NCBI GenBank assembly: GCA_022315425.1
Contig: JAIUPT010000042.1
Coordinates: 1,798,001-1,862,000, forward strand
Direction of reading: 5' to 3'
DNA: 64,000 bases
Source: Pseudevernia furfuracea
Lineage: Eukaryota; Ascomycota; Lecanoromycetes; Lecanorales; Parmeliaceae
Shown: positions 1-10,567 of the stretch, in pieces
How positions within the stretch are numbered: the first letter of the stretch is position 1
Layout: each line of letters starts with the position of its first letter
Program-made: the position numbers and the translations under genes
Notes under the pieces: model-generated
What the model was told of the DNA's origin: nothing
The model's database searches: none
The model's input: only the letters and a program-made list of their open reading frames with translations

Positions 1-1658
1 ACTACCGCTGGGTTCAAAGGTCGCGAGAACAGCGACGAGTAATCCGTCCCCACTACTCCTTCCTTGCCATCTAAGTTCTTCAATCGGAACTCCCGCACCA
101 TCGTTGCCGTGATGGCGCCTAATTGGACGTACGCAAACGCCTCACCAATACACCGATGTCTTCCAGCTCCAAACGGCAGATACGGACTGTTGGCACCTTT
201 GCTGACCAGTCCATACCCGTAATCGATTTTCTCGTCATCATCCGCATCTTTATTCGAACCATGAAGGGCAGACCCCTCGTCCCAGCGATGTGGCTCCCAT
301 AAATCGGGTTGGGGAAAGTGATCCTCCGTTTTTGATGTAACACCTGGCGCAGCGAGGAGTACGCGAGACGTTGGAATTGTGTATGGCGTTCCTTCTACTG
401 TCATGGGCGCAATAACCTTTCGCATTATAGAGTGGATTGGCGCGTGTATGCGCAGGGTTTCTTTGACCACTTGGGAGTTGAGAGTTAGGCGCTGGAGGGA
501 TTCGTAATCGAGTGGCGGCATATCTGCGCCGAGGATTGATATTTGTTCTTGATAGAGTTCTTCGAGGATATCAGGCCGTGTTGCAAGGCGGAGGAGGATC
601 CATGCCGAAGTGCTCGACGAAGAATGCTGACCTGCCATTAGAAGCGCAATCATCATGTGAGCGACTTCTAGGTCGGGTATGGGGGTGCCATTCTTGTAGA
701 CGGAGGACATTAGATTCCATATCATGTCATCAGCATCGCGCTGGGAACCAGCTTCGCGCCTTGCTTTGACAATTTCCAGATACGTCTGGGCCATCTTCTT
801 CTGCGCATAGTCACGTTTGCGGTTGTGAGGCAGGGGTGCCCATGGCAGCATGAAGTTAATTGGAGAGAAGCCCATGTCAAGGTCGTGGTAGAGGTCGGCA
901 AAGCTGGAGTCGAATTTTGAGCGCACTTCTTTTCCCTGGAGAGAGCGAGAGGCGGTGTAAATTGTTACCTCTGCCATGATGCCGGGAACATTGAAAACGC
1001 CCTTGGGGCCTTGGAATACGGCAGAGCGGGCAATGAATTTTTCGACCTCCTCAGCGATCAGGGGCACATAGGATCTGAGGGCGTCGGAGGTAAGCCCAAA
1101 TTTGACGAACTAGTCTAATCATCAGATATGGGCTTAGATCTCCTTACTGTCCCACACACCTTTTTTTGCTCCATCAGCTTCGCATTTGGACAGTCATACA
1201 CAACCTCTTTTCCAAAGACCGGCGTGGTGAGCGGACTGTATACCTCCTCTGCATTGACATCTTTGAGCCTTCCGTTGAGGATAAATTCGTTTCCCTTCAC
1301 CCCCAAATAGACTGTCGTCTTCTTCCCAAGCAACACGAATGTGAATATGTCACCATACTAAATAGCGAATCAGCATAGCTTCGCCGTCTTGAAGGACGCA
1401 GCATTCAAGTACCTTCTCCCGACAGTTAAAGAAGAATTTGTAGGGATCAATTCCGTATGTGACGGTACTGCCAATGAACGGCACCCAGTAAAACACAAGT
1501 GGAGGTTCATTGGGGTATTTGACGAGTAATTGGCTGAGCACGTTCAAAACAATGGCAACAACAAGGAACGACAAGAGGCCTTCAGCGATGACCACGCTGG
1601 TGGATTTATTAGATAGGAGGTTGCGCAAAGGTTCGGAGACAGCCGCAAGAACACCCAT
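1..1658 (-). CDS. CYP51: Sterol 14-alpha-demethylase (CYP51/ERG11), 3' end cut by window edge
   Basis: Cytochrome P450 of ergosterol synthesis that removes the 14-alpha-methyl group of lanosterol/eburicol; ER-anchored and the target of azole fungicides. Three exons: 1658-1413, 1357-1160 and 1109-1, with introns of 55 and 50 bp. The start at 1658 (MGVLAAVSEP) is the first in-frame ATG and is followed by a hydrophobic anchor at about residues 25-45. Visible signatures: YGIDPYKFFF, Tyr136 in VVYDCPN, the I-helix stretch MAGQHSSSSTSAW, the ExxR motif in KETLRIHAP, and the haem loop FGAGRHRCIG. About 517 residues lie before the edge, so only a handful of C-terminal residues are missing. The DYGYG stretch before the haem loop and Tyr136, both azole-resistance hot spots in other fungi, have the usual wild-type residues. 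Whether this is the A or B paralogue was not decided. Confidence 0.96.
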
Positions 1659-2013
1659 GGCCAGAAATGACAGACAACGGTCTTGTATCGCTCGGACACA
1701 ATTGAGATGTAGAGACAAGAAAACAGAACTGGTCGTCGAAAAGATACGGTAGGAGGTATCTTACCTTTACTCGAAATTTATCTCTTGGCAAATTACCTAA
1801 GGTACAGTAGCGTAGGTCGGAGTTTAAAATCTCCGATCGAGGCATATCACACCACGACTTTGTAATGGTAACAAGTAGACGCGCAAGCAGCATCAGCCTG
1901 CACTAAATCAATTTACTCGGATGACAGTATAACATATCTTCCCAACGGCCACTTTCGGTTCCTCCAAGCTCTTCCAGTTGCCATGAGCGAAAGAAACAAA
2001 TTCTGTGACCATT
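1659..2013. promoter_or_regulatory. Shared divergent promoter CYP51 / ECM29
   Basis: A 355-bp gap between the divergent start codons of CYP51 and ECM29. It must carry both upstream regions. I saw no convincing TATA box and no sterol-response element that I could assign with confidence. Confidence 0.5.
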
Positions 2014-5000
2014 ATGTCGAACACGGAAACGCCAGAGGCCAGAGAGCTGAGCCTGGTTGGCAAAGTGGAAATGCGCATAGCTCTGGCAAACGATGCTTCT
2101 CTGAGCAAAACTTTGAATACATATCTTGCTCCATTGTTGCTCAAGCTTGCCTCCGATTTTGTCAGTGTGCGAAACAAAGTAAGTATACAATACCATCCTG
2201 CAACCTAGCCGTCCAAAAACATGGCGGTCACCAAGTGTTGGAATTCTGCAAATGTCTGGCGGTCAAGCTGAAATGATCGACGGTTGATATACAAAATCAG
2301 CTCAAGAAGTTTGCTTCTACGGCGAAAACATTCCCTTTCTGGATTATTGTACTCGAGATCCAAGGGGTTCATCAATACTTCCCTTCGCCGCAGCTGTGGG
2401 CCGAGCTAATCTTCGTCTGGGATTTTAGGTCATATCCGTCTGTCAGCACATCAATACTAGAATCAAACCACCGTCTATAAAGCTTCCTGTAGCTACGCTT
2501 CTCAGGCAGTATAAAGATAACAATAACGCTTTAGTCCGCCATTTTGATCTCCTCTACATCCAACAAGGCATTGATAGACTAGCCATTTCTGTAAGTGTTC
2601 AATCTACGATACGTCCTCCTAAGCCACTCACTTTTGGTTGGAGTAAACACTCGTTCCTGCTACCATGCTCATCCCAAACCTATCTAGGAACGTCTTGGTC
2701 TCCTTCCCACTCTCCTACACGGCTTGCGGTCTAATGCCGAGGAGTCGGCCACACATGCAGCTTCTCTGTTTAATCTTCTGCTCAAACTTCTTCACAGCAT
2801 GAAATTTCCTGCACGTGGCAGTAAGGATGATGTTGATCTAAGGGAGAGCCTTGGATTAAGCGACAAAGTCGAAGAGGCGATCTTTATCGCTACGTGGCTA
2901 GGGAAGCTTGTTTTGTTTGGTATTGGCCAAGCTGGGACTACTCGTTGTCCAGGTCTAAGCACGGAGGACTGCAGATTCTTACAGCTCTACGGCAGGAAAG
3001 AAACTTGGACACCAAACGCAATTGGTGGTTTGAACCTCGTCGAGACCAAAGTCGTGTCCGCTAAATTCCTCGCCAGTGGGGCTTTTGTTGATACTGAACG
3101 CTTTCTACCAGCATTGTTTGCTTCAGCTGACCCCAATTCACGTCTCTCCGACATTGGAGATGATATCCTGAAACGAGCGACATCTGCTGTTTCTTTCGAA
3201 GATCCTATCTTAGTGCAGCAGTTATTTGAAATTTACTTGGGTACAAGGGGTGCGGAAGGTTCTCTTCCAGCTCGAGTTCCTTTACAGACAAAAATCCTCA
3301 CACTTCTATGCAAATCCAAGCTCGCTTCTTGCTTCGTTCCACAGAGCATCCAGATTGTTCAGGAAGGGCTTGCAGCCCCCACGAGTGCCCAGCAGAACAC
3401 GAGCATCTCCCCGCCAAAACAAGGCCTCGAAGCCTCGAAGCTCAGGTACGTTGTTTCGAAGTAAAACCTTGCAGTCCGGGTTTTTAATTCGCATATGAGA
3501 CATGTTTTGGAGGCGGGAATACGCCTTCTTCCCCCATGAGCTTTATGAACTCGTCTCATAACTCGATTGTTTTTTATGAAAGGGGCTTCATTCCTCGTTT
3601 GGCTTTTTAGACTTATTACACGATTTGACTCCTTATCATTACGTGGCTCCTTTACCTTATGGTACTCCCCAGACCTGTCTTAGGAGTTGACTTTGCGTCT
3701 TCGAAAGGACATGCTAACTCCGGAATCATCAACAGAAGCCAGATCTTCGCTTTCACAAATTGGCTTGCACGAATCAGTTCGCCGGCCGATCTCAACGCGT
3801 TTGCACCGGGTTTGGTGACTCAACTTCGAGCCTATATCGAGAATCAAGGCTGGCCACGGTTCAACACGGAAGCCTCTATGCCAAGTGTAGGAGAATTGAC
3901 CTCACGCGCTTTCGGATATGAAAGTATTGGGCTACTCGCCGGCGCCTGCGCAGACAAGCTTTTGCTAGACCCCGAACTCGATCTTCTCCAGTGGCTTTTC
4001 ACGTCTCTTAGTGAAGATCCGTCAGGCAAAGACATATCTATTAGTACTGAGCATGCTCTGGGTAGCGTGCTTGGCGGGTTTGGCGCTGACCTAAGCCCCG
4101 ATGTTGAGTCATCACTGACCTCTTTATTATTGCATCACATGGGTTTACATCCCTCCAACCCTAGCGACACGGAAGATTCAAACCCTAACATTGTCAGAAG
4201 CACCCGCTTTGTTGCTGTGCGGTTTGCCAACCGCTGCCTGCCCTATAGGAGTGCAACGGCTCGATGGATTGACATTCTCGCTATTGATGGTGGCGTTGAT
4301 GAGCGGAGCGAGGTCCTCGAGGAAGGGAGGAAGGGTCTTGATCCTTATTGGTATAGAATGTTGAATCCAACCAATGATGATATTCCAAGCGAACGATCTC
4401 TCCAAGCCTCGAAGTACGATCCTCCTAGCTTTCCAGAACTGATGGAGAAGATCTTTGGTGCTGGATCAGCCTGGGATGTCACCAGCGACCGCAGCAGCCT
4501 TGATCTGGCCAATGCTTACATCCCTGCTCTCACGTTCTGTCGTTGTATATTACTACATCAAGCTTTGACGGCTACGAAAACAGCGCCAATTATAGATAGC
4601 GACTGGGAGCGAAACATAGACGCTGTAATAGCAAACGATGAAGACGCTCGGGATAGTCTCAAGGAATACTTGCGCGGCTACTCGACGCTCTCTACCGAAA
4701 ATCAAGCAGCTCCGAGGGCACTCAAAATGTATTTGCAAGCATCATACACTGGCATGATTTCTTCAGGTCGTGGAGATGCTAACAGAGGTGGAGACTTCCT
4801 TCTCGAACTTTGTCCTCTCCTTCCCAATGAGACCTACATTGGCCTTTCGGCGAACATTTTGAGTCTGCAGGGACCTGTCTTTTCCACCAAGAAGACATTG
4901 CGTGAAACAGCTTCGCATGTCTTCGGTCTCTTGGCAAGGTATGTAATTTCAAATTGATTCTTTTCAGTTCGGGCCTTCTGTCTGAGCCATGAGACATGTA

Positions 5001-8000
5001 TTGGCGGCAGGAGACGGGTTAACTGTACTTTCTGAGACTGGTCTTACGATTTCATTGCATGTCGTGAGATGGGCTTCTTTCCCTTGTTGTGCTCCCTAAG
5101 AATATCCTAGGAGTAGTGTTTATCTCTTGAGAAAGATATGCTGACTCTGAAATCACCACCAGTCTTGAAGAATGTTCGAACAATGAAACGCAGAAAATGC
5201 TGAACGTCTTTAATCAAAAGATCCAGTCGTGGCGTCAAGCAATTGGGAGCGAGGCCCTCCAAGTACACGGCTCAATCCTTGCCACAGCGTACTTCCTGAG
5301 TAGGTCAGTCTCTCGCCACAATCTTCCTTCAGACTTCGAGGAGAAGCGATCGACTTTCATTACCACTATTCTGGAGATTCTTAATGATAGCCGTGATAAG
5401 ATGCTTTTGGATGCCGTCTTGGTTGCAACCTCGGAACTCACTCTCTTTGGCGCGCTGACGCCTGAGACCATTCCGGGGCCACACAATATTCGCGACCTGG
5501 TTCAAAAATGTATTGAAAAGGCCAAAGAAGGAGACGAAAAGGCTATAACGGCCTTGGGACATCTCGCACTGCAATGTAGAGAAGAGTCAGATAATGACGC
5601 GATACTGTCTGACATCATCGAACAGCTCTACGACTTGCACAATGTCAGACAACCTGAAGTGCAATTCGCTGTTGGCGCTGCATTGTGCTGCGCTGCGATA
5701 GGATGGCAGTCGAAATCATTGCTTTCAGCCTTGGATATCCAGGGTCCGGTTCCCGTGTCGCCAGCTCGAGCAAGTACTATTTCGTCAGTTCTCGACGAGT
5801 TGCTATCGAAGTGCAAAACCAGCAAGCCGGCCTTGCGACAAGCTTCGGTGATTTGGCTCCTGTGCTTGGTACAGTACTGCGCGCACGTGCCGGAGATTCA
5901 GGGGCGGTTACGGGACTGTCAAGTGGCTTTCAAAGGCTTCTTGGCCGATCGAGACTCGTTGAATCAAGAATCTGCTTCGCGAGGTCTGGCTCTGGTGTAC
6001 GACAAAGGCAATAAGTCTCTAAAGGATGATTTGATACGAGACCTCGTGTCCTCATTCACTGGAAACGCTGGCCTTGCAGGGAAAGGGAATGTCTCCGAGG
6101 ACACAGAGTTGTTTGACCCTGGAGCTCTCCCAACCAACGAAGGTTCGGTCACAACGTACAAAGATATCATGAGTCTTGCTGCTGAGGTCCAGGACCCCAG
6201 CCTGGTGTACAGATTCATGTCACTTGCTTCAAACAATGCCATATGGTCTGAGAGGGCCGCCTTTGGAAAGTTTGGTCTCAGTAATATATTGAGTGATGCC
6301 TCTACGGACGGCTATCTAACACAAAACCCAAAGATCTATCCAGCTCTTTTCCGATATAGATTTGATCCTAATACAAACGTTCGGAACTCGATGAACGACA
6401 TCTGGGCTGCCATTGTGAAAGAACCGGCAAAGACAATCGACCTGCACTTTGATGGCATCATGAATGATCTTCTCAAGAACATTCTTGGCAAGGAATGGCG
6501 TGTTCGTCAGGCCAGCTGCGCCGCTATTGCTGACCTCGTTCAAGGACGGCCGCTTGAAAAGTACGAGAAGTATCTGACAAACATCTGGGAACTCACTTTC
6601 AAAGTCTGCGATGATATCAAAGAGTCTGTCCGTGATGCCGCAATGTCGCTAGCACGAGTCTTGACCGGCGTGTTGACACGTGGGCTCGAAGCCGGCGAAT
6701 CGTCTTCTACGAGTGCAGAGAAGATGCTGAAGCAGGTGCTACCATTCCTTCTAAGCCCGTCCGGCTTGGAATCAGGTGCTCCTGAAGTGCAAGACTTTGC
6801 CAGGAAAACGCTGCTGAAGATCATCAAGAGCAGTAACGGAAAGACGTTGCGCCCTTTTGTCCCAGATCTCGTGGGCCGTTTGCTCGCTCTTTTGAGTTCA
6901 ATAGAGCCCGAGATGATCAACTATGTCCATCTTAACGCTGAGCAATACGGTCTGACGGCACAGGAGCTCGACGACGCCCGTCTAAAAAACATTCGAGGAT
7001 CTTCGATGCTTGAGGCTATTGAGCGATGTCTCGACTTCCTAGATGCGAATTCAATGCCAGAGCTGCAGCAAAGTTTGGAGAATGCCATCAAGACTGTGGT
7101 CGGCCTTCCTTCTAAGGTTGGCTGCAGCCGTGTGCTCGTCACCCTTTCTACGCGACATAACTTCATCTTCAAGCCTTACGCAGATCACTTTCTTTCTCTT
7201 GCTCTAAAACAAGTATTCGATCGAAATGATACGATCTCGTCATCATATGCCGCAGCATGTGGGTACCTTGCGAGGCTGTGTTCTAATGAGGCCATCTTAA
7301 ATCTTGTGAACTCTGGCCGGAAGTTGTATTTCGGTTCGGATGACGATCGGCACCGAGTGATCTCCGGGGACATAATCTATGCGATGTCAAAACATGCCAC
7401 GGACCGTTTCAATTCCCTGGCTGGGGATATTTTGCCATTTGTGTTTGTTGCAAAGCATGATACTTCTGCCCGAGCGAAGGCCCTCTTCGAGGACACGTGG
7501 AGCGAGAACGTTGGAGGATCCCGAGCGGTCTTGCTGTACCTGAAAGAGATTATCGATCTGGCGTCACAACATCTGGACTCCGCTCGTTGGTCTGTCAAAC
7601 ATACCTCGGCGTTTGCCGTTGCAGATGTTGTTACTTCGTGTGGAAGTGCCATTAGCGATACCAATGCTAGGATGGTATGGCCAGCTCTCGAAAAGGCAAT
7701 GTCAGGCAAGACGTGGGAAGGAAAGGAGATCATCTTGAAGGCTTTGATCTACCTCGCAAAGAATAGCACTTTTTGGTCGACGGATCAGAAGGTGGGAGAG
7801 CAGATTGAAAAGATTGCACTGCGTGAAAGCAAGAGGAACAACCCCATCTTCCGTCAATATGCATTGGAATGCCTAGGAGATTTTGTCGAATTTCGCGAGA
7901 CGGTTGATATGTACTCACAAGTCTTGGGAGTGACGAAGCCCATCATTGAAGAGATGTTGAGCGACTCCGACGAGATGGACGTTGATTCCAAGTCAGGAGG

Positions 8001-8475
8001 GCCTTCGTCCAAAACTGTCACGGAGCTGACGTTGGCCAATGCATCGAGCGCCTTACTAAACTCCGTGAACCCTCGGAAAAGAAGTGGAAAGGATCTAGTC
8101 GCAAGCCTTAGGGAGACTCTCGAGCTTGTGAGTCGAGTCAGGACTGGAGCGGCAAGCAGGGTGACGCTGAATGCGATTTATGACGCGCAGAAGCGATTAT
8201 TCGAAAGACTCCATGGGGTACAACACGACGCATTGTCAGAGCCACTCGAGAGCATTCTGGTGGATTATGTAGAGCAACTCTTGGGTTCGAGCGAACAAGT
8301 TGAACAGACTCGTCTCAAGGCCTCCGAGGCAGCCATGGCAGTGGCGCCCATTGCCCGCAAAGGGACACGCATCAAGGCGGCGTTCACAGAGGCTTTAGCC
8401 ACCGCACGGGCCCAGGAGCGCTCCGTGTCCGTTCAACAAAGCCTGGACCGAGCAGGGAAGATTGTGAAGGAATGA
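2014..8475 (+). CDS. ECM29: Proteasome-associated HEAT-repeat adaptor ECM29
   Basis: Ecm29 binds the 26S proteasome, tethering core and regulatory particles and acting in quality control and proteasome localisation. Five exons: 2014-2178, 2429-2590, 2688-3445, 3736-4938 and 5163-8475. They splice to 5601 nt, 1866 residues, close to the usual ~1.85 k. The N-terminus (RELSLVGKVEMRIALA, then RNKVISVCQHINTRIKPPS and FDLLYIQQGIDRL) is typical of Ecm29, and the rest is continuous HEAT-like helices. The start at 2014 is the first ATG in frame. Intron 1 is 250 bp and intron 2 is 97 bp. Introns 3 (290 bp) and 4 (224 bp) are unusually long, resemble each other at their 3' ends, and carry the introner-like core described separately. 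Confidence 0.95.
3446..3735 (+). mobile_element. Introner-like element, ECM29 intron 3
   Basis: A 290-bp intron (GTACGT..CAACAG) inside the Ecm29 frame. It contains the core-like stretch TATGAGACATGTTTTGG and ends in CTTAGGAGT..ACATGCTAACTCCGGAATCATCAACAG-type sequence, which matches the end of the next intron in the same gene. The sense-strand core resembles the shared GAGTCGCAAGACATG core of other long introns in this window. It is the longest copy and may be composite. Confidence 0.55.
4939..5162 (+). mobile_element. Introner-like element, ECM29 intron 4
   Basis: A 224-bp intron (GTATGT..CACCAG). It contains GAGCCATGAGACATGTATTGG and a 3' part (CCTAGGAGTAG, then ATGCTGACTCTGAAATC) alignable to intron 3 of the same gene. 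Its position and splice sites are set by the Ecm29 reading frame, where codon AG|T becomes Ser. Confidence 0.6.
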
Positions 8476-8933
8476 ATTCCCCTTTTCAGGCAGTGTCTTG
8501 TCGGCATCGACAAGCTCGACGGCTTCGACCAATGCTGCTGGATGGCAGGCACTTGAATGCGCGGGTGGATGGTAAAGGGGGCGAACAGCATCAGTCACAC
8601 TATGATGTGGCATCTTCAATCTCTCGTGTCTTCTCCAAGGATCGTCTTTCGTCTTATGAAGTGATGCACAAGCAGGGCAGTGGATGAAATGATTGTCTGT
8701 TCGGGTTGGGTCGATAGGCTCGATAGGTTGGCTGCCGACTGCCGACTGCCGAGGCTGCCCGGTGTGCAGCAGCAGCATTAAGGATGATTAAGCTTAAAGC
8801 GGGAAGAAAGGGTGAGTATTAATTATTATTATTGCAAGGACCGGTTTGCTGGATATCCCCAAGCTTGAAGCTTCCCTCCTTCCTAGGGTCAAAGGCCAAA
8901 AGCACATGGGCACTAAGCTCGGTCCTACATATG

Positions 8934-8999
8934 AGGCTAAAAGCTAAAAGGCTAAAAGGCTAAAAGGCTAAAAGGCTAAAAGGCTAAAAGACTAAAAAG
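8934..8999 (+). repeat. Tandem repeat of GGCTAAAA octamer
   Basis: Read directly: about eight near-perfect head-to-tail copies of GGCTAAAA, with one copy shortened at the 5' end and one changed to GACTAAAA at the 3' end. It lies about 460 bp past the ECM29 stop and 1.6 kb before the next start codon. Confidence 0.85.
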
Positions 9000-10230
9000 T
9001 GCGGTGGACTGAGAGATTGCGGGGGGCGGGCAAAGGCTTGTTATGTTGAAACGTGTGACCAAAAGTTCAGATGAAAGTGATGAAAGATTTAGATTATTAT
9101 TGCTTCACGCCTGGGTTTTTCTTTTCACTTTTTCACTTTTTGGCTTTTGACCTCGTATTCCATCATCCTCCTTTCCACGCCATGCCAATTTCCATGCCGA
9201 AAGGGTTTCAACCATCTGAGGCATATATATAAGGCATCTGACGAGTGATTGACATTAAAAATTAAAATTGGAAAGGAGTGATGAGAAGCTGCCAAGACCA
9301 AGATGTGGAAATTTGGAGCGACGCCAGGGGGAGTGACTTTCCTGAACCCCTCGTGGACGTAGAGTCGTGCGACTAAGTTGGTACTAGTCTACGGCAACTT
9401 GAAAGGATAAGCTTAGTAAGAGATGAAAGTGAAAGCCATGCAAGAAGCCACGGACCTGGACCGTGCCCAGCAGCCTAATTATTGTTATTGAACTAATTTA
9501 ATCAATACTTTACCTTACTCCTGGGGGGCGCCAAGGGGCAAGGTTAGCTCAGTAGTAACTAGTCAGGTAAGGTAACTAGTAAGTGAGATTATTGACCATG
9601 TTTCATTTTAAACAAATGCCTTTCTATTATTCTTATTTATTACCTACCTTGATATTATTTTATTACTTTATTACTACTGTCATCATTTGCCTTTGATCCA
9701 TTGATCCACACATCTGCATCATCTTCATCATCATCATCCTCATATCAAGCATTTCTTCCCCTCCTAAAACCTTGCATATCCCTTCTCCTTTCTGCATAGC
9801 ATCCACTGATCATCTCCTCTCATCCGGACAAACTAACGGATTTTGTCTTCTTTTTTCCCCGCTGCCTTCTACAACAATACTAAGCTGAATAATCCACATC
9901 TCAAAAGCAAGCAAGCACTCTTCCTTCGGAAACCTCTATGGTGAATGGTGATAGATAATAGGAAATTGATAGCCGCATAATGGGCCCGCCTTAATTCCCC
10001 ACGAAGGCTGATTCCGTAGCTGCATAATTCTTGCATTGCACCACATGGACATGGGGTAAACAGTAAACAGATTGTGCATACGCCTCACACATGCCGTTGC
10101 TTCAATCCGCTTCATCGCCGTTTCATCCAATCCGCCACACTACTACTACTACACTCATCCAAGAATTAGCCTCTATCACACTCGACAGGGCTTAACTTTT
10201 TAAACCTCATGAACGACTCAACCACGCTAC

Positions 10231-10240
10231 TCTATATAAC
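10231..10240 (+). promoter_or_regulatory. Candidate TATA box of the Zn2Cys6 gene
   Basis: TCTATATAAC lies about 330 bp before the ATG at 10568. It is the nearest strong TATA-like element. Placing the transcription start just downstream is inference. Confidence 0.3.
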
Positions 10241-10567
10241 AGGACATGATAATTAAGGGAGTGACATTATTATTGCAGGGACCTCATCCTTCAAGCTACA
10301 TTCGTCATGCCACACAACAACCCTGGCTCCACCATTCAACATATCCCAGTCTCTCGTTTATAGCACCTTTTGCCCCTCGTCAAGGCATACTTGCCAATGC
10401 CCCACTACTCAAAACACCACCATCCCGCCACCGCGACAAAATTTATACACACCTTCAGCAACCTCGACACAGAGACCCACTGGCCCGACTGCACCACGCC
10501 CAACTTCACATAGCATCCCTTACCCTGACCGCCATCCCTCGACCTCAGCGGCCACAAAAACTTTTCA

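Larger units (their letters stand above)
8476..10567. other. Long spacer upstream of Zn2Cys6 gene, with tandem octamer
   Basis: A 2.1-kb AT-rich stretch without a convincing gene. It holds a run of about eight GGCTAAAA-type octamers (around 8934-8999), a TATATATAAGG stretch near 9223, pyrimidine-rich DNA at 9640-9860, and TCTATATAAC at 10231. It probably contains the promoter and leader of the downstream regulator plus the 3' flank of ECM29. Confidence 0.5.
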
